Below, piece after piece: positions 12,029 to 21,562 of a DNA stretch of 64,000 nt (position 1 is its first letter; each line of letters opens with the position of its first letter). A program made the translations under genes and the position numbers. This DNA is from Agromyces albus. Its GTDB lineage: Bacteria; Actinomycetota; Actinomycetes; Actinomycetales; Microbacteriaceae. The stretch covers positions 1,426,001 through 1,490,000 of the forward strand of contig NZ_JAUSWX010000001.1 in the NCBI RefSeq assembly GCF_030815405.1, written 5' to 3'. Below the pieces are notes generated by a model. It saw only the letters and a program-made list of their open reading frames with translations, searched no databases and was not told the DNA's origin.

Positions 12029-12460
12029 ATGTTCCTCGGAAGCTACGAACCAAAGCTCGACGAGAAAGGTCGAGTCATTCTTCCGGCGAAGTTCCGTGAG
12101 GAGTTGTCGAACGGCCTCGTGCTCACACGAGGCCAGGAGCGCTGCATCTACGTGTTCAGCGTGCGGGAGTTCGAGAACATGAGCGACAAGATCCGCCAAG
12201 CCCCGGTGACGAGCAAGCAAGCGCGCGACTACATGCGCGTCTTCCTCTCCGGGGCGTCAGCGGAGACCCCCGACAAACAGCATCGCGTCACCATCCCCGC
12301 CACGCTCCGCAACTATGCGGGGCTCGACCGTGACCTCACGGTCATCGGCACGGGCAGCCGGGTGGAGATCTGGGATGCAACGGCGTGGCAGAAATACCTC
12401 GCCGAGCAGGAGGCGGCCTTCGCAGACACGGCGGAGGAGGTGATCCCCGGGCTCTTCTGA
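12029..12460 (+). CDS. mraZ: Transcriptional regulator MraZ
   Basis: Ring-forming AbrB-fold DNA-binding protein that autoregulates the division/cell-wall cluster. The 143-residue protein has two SpoVT/AbrB-like repeats, each with the signature D(E/K)KGR(V/x)xLPAxx[21 protein letters not shown] near the N-terminus and [15 protein letters not shown] near residue 80. ATG at 12029 follows GGAGGAAAGGGGGTGA and matches the conserved [11 protein letters not shown]; upstream in-frame GTGs would run into the operator. First gene of the long plus-strand cluster. Confidence 0.96.
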   Translation: MFLGSYEPKLDEKGRVILPAKFREELSNGLVLTRGQERCIYVFSVREFENMSDKIRQAPVTSKQARDYMRVFLSGASAETPDKQHRVTIPATLRNYAGLDRDLTVIGTGSRVEIWDATAWQKYLAEQEAAFADTAEEVIPGLF

Positions 12461-12563
12461 TCCTCTGGCTCCGACTCCCAGCCGGCCGCGCCTGATGCAC
12501 TTCCCCGCACCAGGACGAACGGATGGGGATCGGAACCCGAGGCCCCGAAGGCAAGGCGGAACT

Positions 12564-13517
12564 ATGGACTTCGAACGAATTCACACCCCGGTGATGCTCG
12601 ACCGCACGGTCGAGCTGCTCGCTCCCGCCCTCGATCGCGAGGGCGCGGTGCTCGTCGATGCCACGCTCGGCATGGGCGGACACACTCGCGCGTTCCTCGA
12701 GCGCTTCCCGAACCTCACCGTGATCGGCCTCGATCGCGACCCCGACGCCCTCGAGATCGCCCGTGAGCGCCTCGCGGCCTACGGTGACCGCATGCGGTTC
12801 GTGCACACGGTCTACGACGGCATCGCGCGCGCCGTGCGATCCGAGGGATTCCGTGAGGTGCAGGGAGTGCTCTTCGACCTCGGTGTCTCGTCGCTGCAGC
12901 TCGATCGGGCCGAGCGCGGGTTCGCCTACTCGAAAGATGCTCCGCTCGACATGCGGATGGACTTCACGCAGGGGCGCACCGCGGCCGACGTCATCGCCGA
13001 AGAGAGCGAAGACGAGCTCAAGCGCATCTTCCTCGACTACGGCGAGGAGAAGCTCGCGGCGAGGTATGCGCGAGCGATCGTGCGGGCCAGGGCGGAGGCT
13101 CCGATCACCCGTTCGGCCCAGCTCGTCCAGATCATCACGGCGGCGACGCCCGTCGTCGTGCAACGGCAGGGGCATCCGGCCAAGCGGGTCTTCCAGGCGC
13201 TGCGCATCGAGGTGAATGAAGAGCTCTCGGTGCTGCAGGATGCAATGCCGGCCGCCCTCGACACGCTCGCCGTCGGCGGTCGCATCGTCGTGCTCGCCTA
13301 CCAGTCGCTCGAGGACCGCATCGTCAAGCGGGCACTCCAGGCCGCAGCGAGCTCCAGTGCACCCGCCGGGTTGCCCATGGAACTGCCCGAACACCGCCCG
13401 AACTTCAAGCTGCTCGTACGCGGAGCAGAACAGGCGAGCGAATCAGAACAAGCGGAGAACCCGCGTGCGAAGCCGGTGCGACTGCGCGCCGCCGAACGAG
13501 TGAGGAGGCCGTCATGA
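12564..13517 (+). CDS. rsmH: 16S rRNA (cytosine-1402-N4)-methyltransferase RsmH
   Basis: Methylates N4 of C1402 in the decoding centre of 16S rRNA using S-adenosylmethionine. The 317-residue product has HTPVMLDRTVELL, the SAM loop DATLGMGGHTRAFLE, GLDRDPDALEIA, FDLGVSSLQLD, ERGFAYSKDAPLDMRMD and HPAKRVFQALRIEVNEEL. ATG at 12564 has AAGGCGGA before it; the longer open frame would start without a good site. Its stop overlaps the next start by four bases (ATGA), so translation is coupled. Confidence 0.96.
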   Translation: MDFERIHTPVMLDRTVELLAPALDREGAVLVDATLGMGGHTRAFLERFPNLTVIGLDRDPDALEIARERLAAYGDRMRFVHTVYDGIARAVRSEGFREVQGVLFDLGVSSLQLDRAERGFAYSKDAPLDMRMDFTQGRTAADVIAEESEDELKRIFLDYGEEKLAARYARAIVRARAEAPITRSAQLVQIITAATPVVVQRQGHPAKRVFQALRIEVNEELSVLQDAMPAALDTLAVGGRIVVLAYQSLEDRIVKRALQAAASSSAPAGLPMELPEHRPNFKLLVRGAEQASESEQAENPRAKPVRLRAAERVRRPS

Positions 13518-14098
13518 GCGCTGTGCCGGCCCAGTCCGTACCAGCCCCACGTCGCATCGAGACGGAGAGCCAGCGGCGACTCCGTCCTGCTCCCGAACGC
13601 GCGATCGCGCGCGCCAAACCCACGCTCGGCTATGCGGTGATCGCCCTCGGCAGCGTCGCGGTCATCATCCTCGCGCAGCTGCTGCTCTCCATCGCGGTCA
13701 CCCAGGGCGCCTACGAGATCGATGCCTACCAAGTGCGCCAGGCCGAGCTCGCACGGGAGCAGCAGACGCTCACCGAAGATCTCGATCGAGTCGAGTCGCC
13801 GCAGTTCCTCGCGATGAACGCCGAGGCGCTCGGCATGGTGCCGAATTCGAGCCCGGTGTACCTGCGACTGTCCGACGGGGCGGTGCTCGGGCAGCCGACC
13901 GCCGCGACCGGCGGCGCAGCGGCATCCGCTCCGCTCGTGCCGAACACCCTCATCGACGGCGTGCCGCTCGTGACCGAGCAGCAGGGCGGCAATGCTGAGA
14001 ACGCGGCGAAGCCCGAGCACGCCGCCGACCCCGCGACGCCGAACCAGGCGGCCGCACCGCCGGCGGGCAACGGACTCCCGACGCCCGCGACGCACTGA
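13514..14098 (+). CDS. FtsL-like division protein
   Basis: Bitopic membrane protein of 194 residues. A basic cytoplasmic N-terminus (1-35) precedes one membrane helix (about 36-60, LGYAVIALGSVAVIILAQLLLSIAVT) and a short extracytoplasmic coiled coil (VRQAELAREQQTLTEDLDRVESPQFLAMNAEALGMV), the pattern of FtsL/FtsB. The last ~65 residues are Ala/Pro-rich and probably disordered. Position between rsmH and ftsI is the canonical ftsL place; sequence identity in this family is always low, so assignment rests on topology and context. FtsL/B/Q activate FtsW-FtsI. Confidence 0.8.
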   Translation: MSAVPAQSVPAPRRIETESQRRLRPAPERAIARAKPTLGYAVIALGSVAVIILAQLLLSIAVTQGAYEIDAYQVRQAELAREQQTLTEDLDRVESPQFLAMNAEALGMVPNSSPVYLRLSDGAVLGQPTAATGGAAASAPLVPNTLIDGVPLVTEQQGGNAENAAKPEHAADPATPNQAAAPPAGNGLPTPATH

Positions 14099-14148
14099 AC
14101 GCGCATGGCGAGCAGCACGACGATGACGAGAACGGGGACGGGGAACGG

Positions 14149-15948
14149 ATGAACCGCATCAGCCGGCACCCGATGCGTCGCATCCTGATCGCGGCGGTCG
14201 TGCTCGTCGCGCTCGTGGGCGTCTTCGTCGTGCGTCTCGTCGACATCCAAGTGGTGCGCGCCGCCGAGCTCAACGTGCAGGCCGAAGACGCCCGGTCCCA
14301 ACCGGTGACCACCTACGGGGCACGCGGCGACATCGTCGACGCGAACGGGAAGGTGCTCGCCGACAGCGTCATCCGGTACGACATCGCCCTCTCGCCGAAG
14401 AACGCCGGACCGGTCGACCGCGAGGTCCCCAATCCCGCTGATCCCGCGAAGACGACGACCGAGAAGGTCCCGCTCGAACAGGTCGCCGCAGAGCTCGGCG
14501 CGGCCGTGGGCATCACGGGCGAGGAGGTGCTCGCCATCATCGACAGCCACCTCGCCGCCGACCCGAAGTCCGACTTCGCCTACGTCGCCAAGCTCGTCGA
14601 CACTCCGACCTATGAAGCGGTGAAGGCGCTCGACATCCCGTGGGTCGTGCCCTCAGAGCACCCCAGCCGTCGTTACCCGAACGGCGCCGTCGCCGGCAAC
14701 CTCATCGGATTCGTCGACCCCGACGGCGAGGCGCTCGCGGGCCTCGAGCTCGCCGAAGACGAGTGCCTCGCCGGCGAGAACGGCGAGAGCAGCTACCTGC
14801 ACAGCCTGCGCGACTGGGTGACGATCCCCGGAACGGAGGTCGTGCACAAGGAGGCGCGCAACGGCGGCACCCTCGAGCTCACGATCGACAGCGACCTGCA
14901 GTGGTTCGTGCAGCGTGCCGCCGAGGCGCAAGTGCAGGCGACCGGGGCCGATTGGGCGACCGTCACAGTCATGGAGGCGAAGACCGGCCGGCTCCTCGCC
15001 GTCGCCGACGTGCCGACGGTCGACCCGAACGACCCTGCCGCGACTCCCAAGGGCGACCGCGGCTCACGGTCGTTCACCGCCCCATTCGAGCCCGGATCGA
15101 CGTTCAAGGCGCTCACCGCGGCATCCGTGATCGACGCGGGCAAGGCCGATCCGCTCAGCGAGATCGTCGCCGACTACCAGTACCTGCCGCCGAACGGCGC
15201 CGACATCACCGACAGCTTCTTCCACGGGCCGACCCCGTACACGCTGACCGGGGTGTTGATCGACTCGTCGAACACCGGCATGTCGATGTTCGGCGAACGT
15301 CTCACCGACCAGCAGCGGTTCGAGTACATGCAGGGCTTCGGGCTCGGCGAGCGCACCGAGGTCGGGTTCCCCGCCGAGGAGCCCGGCGACCTGCACGGCG
15401 GTCCCGACGAGTGGGACAACCAGACCAAGTACGCGACGATGTTCGGCCAGGGACTCACCACGACCGCCGTGCAGATCGCGAGCGCATACCAGACCATCGC
15501 GAACGGCGGCGTGCGCATGCCCGTCACCTTGGTCGACGGATGCCGCGACGAGAACGGCGACGTCACCGAGACCGAGTCCACCGGAACGCAGGTCATCTCC
15601 GAAGGCGCCGCCGACCAGACGAGCCAGATGCTCGAGCGCGTGTACCTCGAAGGGTGGCTCGCCGACGAGTGGGAGATCCCCGGCTACCGCGTGGCGGCGA
15701 AGACCGGCACCGCGCAGGTCGCCGATGGCCAGGGCGGCTACCTGACCGGCCACCTCGTGTCGGTCTCCGGCTTCGCCCCGGCCGACGACCCCGAGTTCGT
15801 CGTTTCGGTGAGCATCATGAATCCGGTTAAGATGAATTCGTCCGCCGCCTCCGCTCCCGTCTTCCAGCAGGTGATGAGCCAAGTGCTGAAGAAGTATCGG
15901 ACCGTTCCATCCGGCGCCCCGGCGCCCGAGCTGCCAGCCACCTGGTGA
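14149..15948 (+). CDS. ftsI: Septal class B penicillin-binding protein (FtsI/PbpB)
   Basis: Transpeptidase that cross-links new septal peptidoglycan, working with FtsW. The 599-residue protein has one N-terminal membrane helix (about 12-33), a pedestal domain containing the RGDIVDANG motif (R66 region), and a transpeptidase domain with STFK (Ser317-Lys320, acyl-enzyme serine), SSN (373-375) and KTGTAQ (Lys518). ATG at 14149 follows GGGGAACGG. A B-type wall (cross-link to D-Glu at position 2), as in Microbacteriaceae, would alter its acceptor; this is inference from the lineage. Acts at the septum under control of FtsQ/FtsL. Confidence 0.93.
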   Translation: MNRISRHPMRRILIAAVVLVALVGVFVVRLVDIQVVRAAELNVQAEDARSQPVTTYGARGDIVDANGKVLADSVIRYDIALSPKNAGPVDREVPNPADPAKTTTEKVPLEQVAAELGAAVGITGEEVLAIIDSHLAADPKSDFAYVAKLVDTPTYEAVKALDIPWVVPSEHPSRRYPNGAVAGNLIGFVDPDGEALAGLELAEDECLAGENGESSYLHSLRDWVTIPGTEVVHKEARNGGTLELTIDSDLQWFVQRAAEAQVQATGADWATVTVMEAKTGRLLAVADVPTVDPNDPAATPKGDRGSRSFTAPFEPGSTFKALTAASVIDAGKADPLSEIVADYQYLPPNGADITDSFFHGPTPYTLTGVLIDSSNTGMSMFGERLTDQQRFEYMQGFGLGERTEVGFPAEEPGDLHGGPDEWDNQTKYATMFGQGLTTTAVQIASAYQTIANGGVRMPVTLVDGCRDENGDVTETESTGTQVISEGAADQTSQMLERVYLEGWLADEWEIPGYRVAAKTGTAQVADGQGGYLTGHLVSVSGFAPADDPEFVVSVSIMNPVKMNSSAASAPVFQQVMSQVLKKYRTVPSGAPAPELPATW

Positions 15949-15961
15949 GAAAGTTGGGTTC

Positions 15962-17509
15962 GTGACCGGATCGCCTCCCACGGCCCTCCGGCCGCAGCAT
16001 CCGAGCCCCCGATCCGTCCACGGCCTCGCCGAGGCGTTCGGCCTCGAGGTGCGCGGCGATGTCGACGGTCTCGAGATCACCGGCGCGGCACTCTCGTCGG
16101 CGACGGTGCGCCCCGGCGACCTCTACGTCGGCGTACCCGGCAGGAACGCGCACGGCGCCGACTTCACGGCCGCAGCCCGCGATGCCGGCGCGGTCGCCGT
16201 GCTCACCGATGAGACCGGCGCCGTGCGGGCCGCGGGAGCCGGGCTGCCGATCCTCGTGACCCCCGACGCGCGAGCCGCGCTCGGCGAAGTGGCGGCGTGG
16301 ATCCACCGCACGGCCGAGAATCCCGCCACCCTGTTCGCCGTGACCGGCACGAACGGCAAGACGAGCGTCGTGTACCTGCTCTACGGCATCCTCCGCCAGC
16401 TCGGCATCGTCGCCGGCCTCACCTCGACGGCCGAACGGCGCATCGGCGACGAAGCCGTCACGAGCTCGCTCACGACGCCCGAGGCGAGCGAGCTGCACGC
16501 GCTGCTCGCGCGCATGCGCGAGGTCGACGTGCGCGCGGTCGGCATCGAGGTGTCGGCGCAGGCGCTCTCGCGGCACCGGGTCGACGGGCTCGTGTTCGAC
16601 GTCGTCGGGTTCACGAACCTCACGCACGACCACCTCGACGACTACGCGTCGCTCGAGGAGTACTTCGACGCGAAGCGCGAGCTGTTCCAGCCGGAGCGCG
16701 CACGTCGCGGCGTGATCACGGTCGACTCCGAGTGGGGGGAGCGACTCGTCGGCGCGTCTCGCATCCCCGTGACGACGCTCACGACCATCGACGGCGTCGT
16801 GGCAGACTGGCGCCTCACCGTGCTCGACGAGACGGCCACCCACACGAGCTTCGTGCTCGACGGCCCAGAGGGGCGCCGCCTCGAGTCGAGTGTGCCCCTG
16901 CTCGGCTGGTATATGGCGGCGAACGCCGCGCTTGCGATCATCATGCTCGTCGAATCGGGCATCGATCTCGAGCGCATCGCGCACGTCCTCGAGCGCGACG
17001 GCGGCGTCGACGCCTACATCCCGGGTCGCGCCGAGCGCATCTCGGGCGATCGCGGCCCCGTCGTCTACATCGACTACGGCCACAGCCCCGATGCGTTCCT
17101 GCAGACCCTCGGCGCCATCCGCCGCTTCACCTCGGGCAAACTCGTGATGGTCTTCGGCGCCGACGGCGACCGTGACACCACGAAGCGCGCCGAGATGGGC
17201 GCGATCGCGGCACGCGGCGCCGACGTGGTCGTCGTCACCGACTTCCATCCTCGCTTCGAAGACCCCGCCGCCATCCGCGCGGCGCTCATCGCCGGAGCGC
17301 GCGCGGCAGTGCCCGAGCGCGAGATCCACGAGGTTCCCGACCCGCGTGCCGCGTTCCGCGCCGCGCTCGCCCTCGCCGGCGAGGGTGACGCGATCCTCTA
17401 TGCAGGGCCCGGCCATGAGGACTACCACGAAGTGCGAGGCGTGAAGATCCCGTATTCGGCTCGCGAGGACTCGAAGCAGGCGTTGCGCGACGCCGGGTGG
17501 CTCGAATGA
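15962..17509 (+). CDS. murE: UDP-MurNAc-tripeptide synthetase (MurE)
   Basis: ATP-dependent ligase that adds the diamino acid at position 3 of the peptide stem. The 515-residue product has the Mur ATP loop GTNGKTS (129-135), the carbamylated-lysine region, HDHLDDYASLEEYFDAKRELF and the C-terminal GPGHEDYHEV. In meso-DAP enzymes the substrate motif is DNPR; here the equivalent position reads DFHPR (427-431), and the DNPA form of Lys enzymes is also absent. This suggests another amino acid, in keeping with the diaminobutyrate-type wall known in Agromyces-like Microbacteriaceae (inference). GTG start at 15962, 13 bases after ftsI; its stop overlaps murF. Confidence 0.93.
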   Translation: MTGSPPTALRPQHPSPRSVHGLAEAFGLEVRGDVDGLEITGAALSSATVRPGDLYVGVPGRNAHGADFTAAARDAGAVAVLTDETGAVRAAGAGLPILVTPDARAALGEVAAWIHRTAENPATLFAVTGTNGKTSVVYLLYGILRQLGIVAGLTSTAERRIGDEAVTSSLTTPEASELHALLARMREVDVRAVGIEVSAQALSRHRVDGLVFDVVGFTNLTHDHLDDYASLEEYFDAKRELFQPERARRGVITVDSEWGERLVGASRIPVTTLTTIDGVVADWRLTVLDETATHTSFVLDGPEGRRLESSVPLLGWYMAANAALAIIMLVESGIDLERIAHVLERDGGVDAYIPGRAERISGDRGPVVYIDYGHSPDAFLQTLGAIRRFTSGKLVMVFGADGDRDTTKRAEMGAIAARGADVVVVTDFHPRFEDPAAIRAALIAGARAAVPEREIHEVPDPRAAFRAALALAGEGDAILYAGPGHEDYHEVRGVKIPYSAREDSKQALRDAGWLE

Positions 17510-18918
17510 TCGCGCTCACCCTTGCAGAGTTCGCAGCGGCCGCCCCCGGCGAGCTCCACCTCAAGGGCACCGACGCGACGCCTGAGACGGTCGTCTCCGG
17601 CGCCGTCACGACCGACTCCCGCGAGGTCTCGGCGGGCGGCGTGTTCGTCGCCAAGCGCGGTGAGTTCGACGACGGCCACCGCTTCGCTCCCGCCGCCGCG
17701 GACCAGGGAGCCGCCCTCCTCGTCGTCGAACGACCGCTCGACGTGCCGGTGCCCCAGCTCGTCGTGGCCGACTCGGTCGACGCGCTCGGTGCGATCGCCG
17801 CAGAGGTCGTTCGGCGCGTGCGCTCCCACGGGCAGCTCCGCATCGTGGGCGTCACCGGATCGAACGGCAAGACGACCACGAAGAACCTCCTCCGCACGGT
17901 GCTCGAGCGAGTGGGTCCCACGGTCGCCGCACGCGCGTCGTTCAACAACGAGGTGGGTGCGCCGATCACGATGCTCGAGCTCACCGACGAGACCCGATTC
18001 CTCGTCGCCGAGATGGGCGCGAGCGCGGTCGGCGAGATCGCTCGGCTCATCCGCCTGGCCAAGCCCGACATCGGCATCGTCCTGAAGGTGGGCCTCGCCC
18101 ATGCCGGGGGGTTCGGCGGCATCGAGCAGACCGTGCGTGCGAAGTCCGAGATGGTCACCGAACTGCTCGGCACGGATGTCGCGGTGCTGAACGCCGACGA
18201 CCCGCGCGTCGTGCCCATGGCCGATCTCACCGCGGCTCGAGTCGTGTGGTTCGGACTCGGCGAATCGGCCGACGTGCGAGCCGTCGACGTCGTCGCGCAC
18301 TCCCGCGGCACCGAGTTCACGGTCGTCCTGCGAGGCGGCGAGCGAGCACGAGTGCGCTTCGGCGTGCTCGGCGAGCACCACGTCATGAACGCCCTCGCGG
18401 CGATCGCGGCATCCGTCGAACTCGGCGTGCCCCTGTCGGCCATCGTCGAGGCCCTCGAGTCGGTCACCCTCGCCGAGCGCTGGCGGATGCAGCTCATGGG
18501 CGGCCGCGACGACGTCACGATCATCAACGACGCCTACAACGCGAGTCCCGACTCGATGGCCGCTGCGCTGAAGACCCTCGCGCAGGTGAAGGCACCGGGC
18601 GGGCGCACGATCGCCGTGCTCGGCGAGATGAGCGAGCTCGGCGAGTTCTCGGGCGAGGAGCACGACCGCATCGCGCTGCTGGCCGTGCGACTCGGCGTGT
18701 CGCAACTCGTCGTCGTCGGCAATGGCGCCCGGCGCCTGCACATCACCGCCATCAACGAGGGCTCGTGGGACGGCGAATCCGCCTACGTGGAGACCGCCGA
18801 CGAGGCGTTCGACCTCCTCGTGTCCTCCATCCGCCCCGGTGACACGGTGCTCGTCAAATCGTCGAACTCGGCCGGCCTGCGTCACCTGGGCGACCGACTG
18901 GGAGAATGGTTCTCGTGA
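17506..18918 (+). CDS. murF: UDP-MurNAc-tripeptide--D-alanyl-D-alanine ligase
   Basis: Adds D-Ala-D-Ala to the UDP-MurNAc-tripeptide in the cytoplasm. The 470-residue protein has the N-terminal UDP-binding domain ([19 protein letters not shown]), ATP loop [36 protein letters not shown], and [16 protein letters not shown] in the C-terminal domain. ATG at 17506 shares four bases (ATGA) with the murE stop; an in-frame start nine bases earlier is possible but lacks this coupling. The 3' end overlaps mraY by four bases. Confidence 0.95.
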   Translation: MIALTLAEFAAAAPGELHLKGTDATPETVVSGAVTTDSREVSAGGVFVAKRGEFDDGHRFAPAAADQGAALLVVERPLDVPVPQLVVADSVDALGAIAAEVVRRVRSHGQLRIVGVTGSNGKTTTKNLLRTVLERVGPTVAARASFNNEVGAPITMLELTDETRFLVAEMGASAVGEIARLIRLAKPDIGIVLKVGLAHAGGFGGIEQTVRAKSEMVTELLGTDVAVLNADDPRVVPMADLTAARVVWFGLGESADVRAVDVVAHSRGTEFTVVLRGGERARVRFGVLGEHHVMNALAAIAASVELGVPLSAIVEALESVTLAERWRMQLMGGRDDVTIINDAYNASPDSMAAALKTLAQVKAPGGRTIAVLGEMSELGEFSGEEHDRIALLAVRLGVSQLVVVGNGARRLHITAINEGSWDGESAYVETADEAFDLLVSSIRPGDTVLVKSSNSAGLRHLGDRLGEWFS

Positions 18919-20012
18919 GAGCACTGCTGACTGCCGGAGCCCTGTCGCTCTCCTTCACCCTGTTTCTGACCCCGTTGTTCATCCGCCTGTTCACGCGGCT
19001 GGGGTGGGGCCAATTCATCCGCGACGACGGTCCGAAGAGCCACCACGTCAAGCGCGGCACGCCCACGATGGGCGGCATCATCTTCATCCTCGGCACGCTC
19101 TTCGGCTATTTCGTGGCGACCCTCCTGGTGAGCAACGAGCCCCCGACGGAGTCGGGGCTGCTCGTGCTGCTCATGATGGTGGGCCTCGGGGCCGTGGGCT
19201 TCATCGACGACTTCCTGAAGACCCGCAAGAAGCAGAGCCTCGGGCTCGGCGGTTGGGCGAAGGTCGCCGGGCAGGTCGCGGTGGCGACCACGTTCGCCCT
19301 GCTCGCGCTGCAGTTCCCGAACGCGCAGGGCGTGACCCCCGCCAACACGAAGATCTCGTTCATCCGCGACCTCGACCTCGACTTCATGGTCTTCGGCACC
19401 ATCGGCGGCGTGATCCTGTACGTGCTCTGGATCTGCCTCATCACGGCCGGCACCTCGAACGCGGTGAACGTCACCGACGGACTCGACGGGCTCGCCACGG
19501 GCGCCTCGATCCTCGCGATCGGCTCGTTCGTCATCATCGGGTTCTGGCAGTTCAACCAGTCGCGCTTCGGCGAGAACCTCAATCCGAGCGACTTCTATCG
19601 CAGCTACGACGTGCGCGATCCGCTCGACATCGCGATCGTCGCGACGGCCATCGTCGGCGGCCTCATCGGCTTCCTGTGGTGGAACACGAACCCCGCGCAC
19701 ATCTACATGGGCGACACGGGCTCGCTCGCGCTCGGCGGCGCCCTCGCGGCCCTCGCGATCGTGAGCCACACCGAGCTGTTGCTCCTCGTGATCGGCGGCC
19801 TCTTCGTGATCGAGACGGGTTCGGTCATCGTGCAGCGTGCCTACTTCAAACTGACCCGCGGGAAACGCATCTTCCTGATGAGTCCGATCCACCATCACTT
19901 CGAGCTCAAGGGCTGGGCCGAGGTCACGATCGTCGTCCGGTTCTGGATCATCGGCGGCTTGTTCGTCGCCGCCGGCGTCGGCAGCTTCTACTTCGAATGG
20001 CTGCAGAGTTGA
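18915..20012 (+). CDS. mraY: Phospho-N-acetylmuramoyl-pentapeptide transferase
   Basis: Polytopic membrane enzyme (about ten helices) that moves phospho-MurNAc-pentapeptide to undecaprenyl phosphate, giving lipid I. The 365-residue protein has [17 protein letters not shown] (catalytic Asp pair), [21 protein letters not shown] and [17 protein letters not shown] at 18915 overlaps the murF stop (GTGA) with GGAG ten bases ahead; the ATG at 18906 is too close to that site. The 3' end overlaps the predicted murD start. Confidence 0.95.
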   Translation: MRALLTAGALSLSFTLFLTPLFIRLFTRLGWGQFIRDDGPKSHHVKRGTPTMGGIIFILGTLFGYFVATLLVSNEPPTESGLLVLLMMVGLGAVGFIDDFLKTRKKQSLGLGGWAKVAGQVAVATTFALLALQFPNAQGVTPANTKISFIRDLDLDFMVFGTIGGVILYVLWICLITAGTSNAVNVTDGLDGLATGASILAIGSFVIIGFWQFNQSRFGENLNPSDFYRSYDVRDPLDIAIVATAIVGGLIGFLWWNTNPAHIYMGDTGSLALGGALAALAIVSHTELLLLVIGGLFVIETGSVIVQRAYFKLTRGKRIFLMSPIHHHFELKGWAEVTIVVRFWIIGGLFVAAGVGSFYFEWLQS

Positions 20013-21562
20013 CCTCGGATGCCGCCACGAGCCCGCAGGGCTCAACCGCCCGCCTCGACTCCCTGACGAGCTGGCATGCCGACTGGAGCGCGCTTCGCGT
20101 CGCCGTGCTCGGACTCGGCGTCACGGGCTTCGCCGTCGCCGACACGCTCACCGAGCTCGGCGCGAAGGTGCTCGTGCTCGCGCCCGAGCCCGACGACGAC
20201 CGGGCCCGCATCCTCGAGGTCATCGGCGCCGAGCTGCTGCGGCATCCGCTCGACTCGGTGCCCGCCGGGCTCGCGGAGTTCGCCCCTGAGCTCATCGTCG
20301 CCTCGCCCGGGTTCCACCCCGACCACCCCGTGCTGGAATGGGCGGGGGAGACCGGCACGCCCGTCTGGGGCGACATCGAGCTCGCCTGGCGCGTGCGCGA
20401 CAAGGTCAACGCCGCCGAGTGGATCCTCGTGACCGGCACGAACGGCAAGACCACGACGGTCCAGCTCACGGCGACCTTCCTCGCGGCGAACGGCCTGCGC
20501 GCGGCGCCCTGCGGGAACATCGGCGTGCCCGTGCTCGACGCCGTACGCGACCCGGGCGGATTCGACGTGCTCGTCGTGGAGCTCTCGAGCTATCAACTCC
20601 ACCATCTGCCGACCATCGGCCCTGGAGCCCTGCACCCGTGGGCGAGCGTGTGCCTGAACGTCGCCGACGACCACCTCGACTGGCACGGCTCCGCCGAGGC
20701 GTACCGGTCGGCGAAGGGCACCGTCTACGCGAACACCAAGGTCGCGTGCGTCTACAACCGCGGCGACGAGGCGACCGAGCAGATGGTGCGCGATGCCGAC
20801 GTCGAAGAGGGGGCCCGGGCGATCGGGTTCGGGCTCGACGTTCCCGGGCCGAGCGACTTCGGCGTCGTCGAGGGCATCCTCTGCGACCGTGCGTTCCTCG
20901 AGGAGCGGCAGACCTCCGCGCTCGAGATCGTGACGGTCCCAGAGCTCGAGCGGCACGGCCTCGCCGCACCGCACGTGGTGGCCAACATCCTCGCGGCATC
21001 GGCGCTCGCGCGATCCTTCGGTGTTCCGGTCGAGGTCATCCACGACGCGCTCAGAGACTTCCGTCTCGACGCACATCGCATCGAGACGGTCGCGGTGGCC
21101 GGCGGCATCCGCTGGATCGATGATTCGAAGGCCACGAATCCGCACGCCGCCGAGGCCTCGCTGCGGGCGTTCGGGCAGGTCGTCTGGATCGTCGGCGGGC
21201 TCCTGAAGGGCGTCGACGCCGACGCGCTCGTGGCGTCGCACGCGCCGCGCCTTCGCGCTGCCATCGTGATCGGCGTCGATCGCACCGAGCTCGTCGCCGC
21301 ATTCGCCCGACACGCGCCGGCACTGCCCGTGTTCGAGGTCGACGCGGATGACACTGAACACGTGATGCCCGAGGCGGTCGCACTCGCTGCGGCGGTCGCG
21401 GGGGAGGGCGACACCGTGCTCCTCGCGCCGGCCGCGGCATCCATGGACCAGTTCGCCGACTACGCCGACCGCGGCCGGCGATTCCACGACGCGGTCATCG
21501 CACAGCTTGGGGGTGAGGCGGATGGCGACCCCGCCCCGCAAGAGCCGCCCAGCGAAGGCTGA
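19997..21562 (+). CDS. murD: UDP-MurNAc-L-alanine--D-glutamate ligase (MurD)
   Basis: Adds D-glutamate (position 2 of the stem). About 521 residues: N-terminal Rossmann domain [22 protein letters not shown] loop [74 protein letters not shown] and the C-terminal [19 protein letters not shown]. The start is uncertain: ATG at 19997 overlaps mraY by 16 bases with no clear ribosome site, and TTG at 20009 would overlap the mraY stop by four bases (TTGA). The 3' end overlaps ftsW by 41 bases. In lineages with Gly at position 1, as proposed here, the acceptor would be UDP-MurNAc-Gly. Confidence 0.93.
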   Translation: MAAELTSDAATSPQGSTARLDSLTSWHADWSALRVAVLGLGVTGFAVADTLTELGAKVLVLAPEPDDDRARILEVIGAELLRHPLDSVPAGLAEFAPELIVASPGFHPDHPVLEWAGETGTPVWGDIELAWRVRDKVNAAEWILVTGTNGKTTTVQLTATFLAANGLRAAPCGNIGVPVLDAVRDPGGFDVLVVELSSYQLHHLPTIGPGALHPWASVCLNVADDHLDWHGSAEAYRSAKGTVYANTKVACVYNRGDEATEQMVRDADVEEGARAIGFGLDVPGPSDFGVVEGILCDRAFLEERQTSALEIVTVPELERHGLAAPHVVANILAASALARSFGVPVEVIHDALRDFRLDAHRIETVAVAGGIRWIDDSKATNPHAAEASLRAFGQVVWIVGGLLKGVDADALVASHAPRLRAAIVIGVDRTELVAAFARHAPALPVFEVDADDTEHVMPEAVALAAAVAGEGDTVLLAPAAASMDQFADYADRGRRFHDAVIAQLGGEADGDPAPQEPPSEG

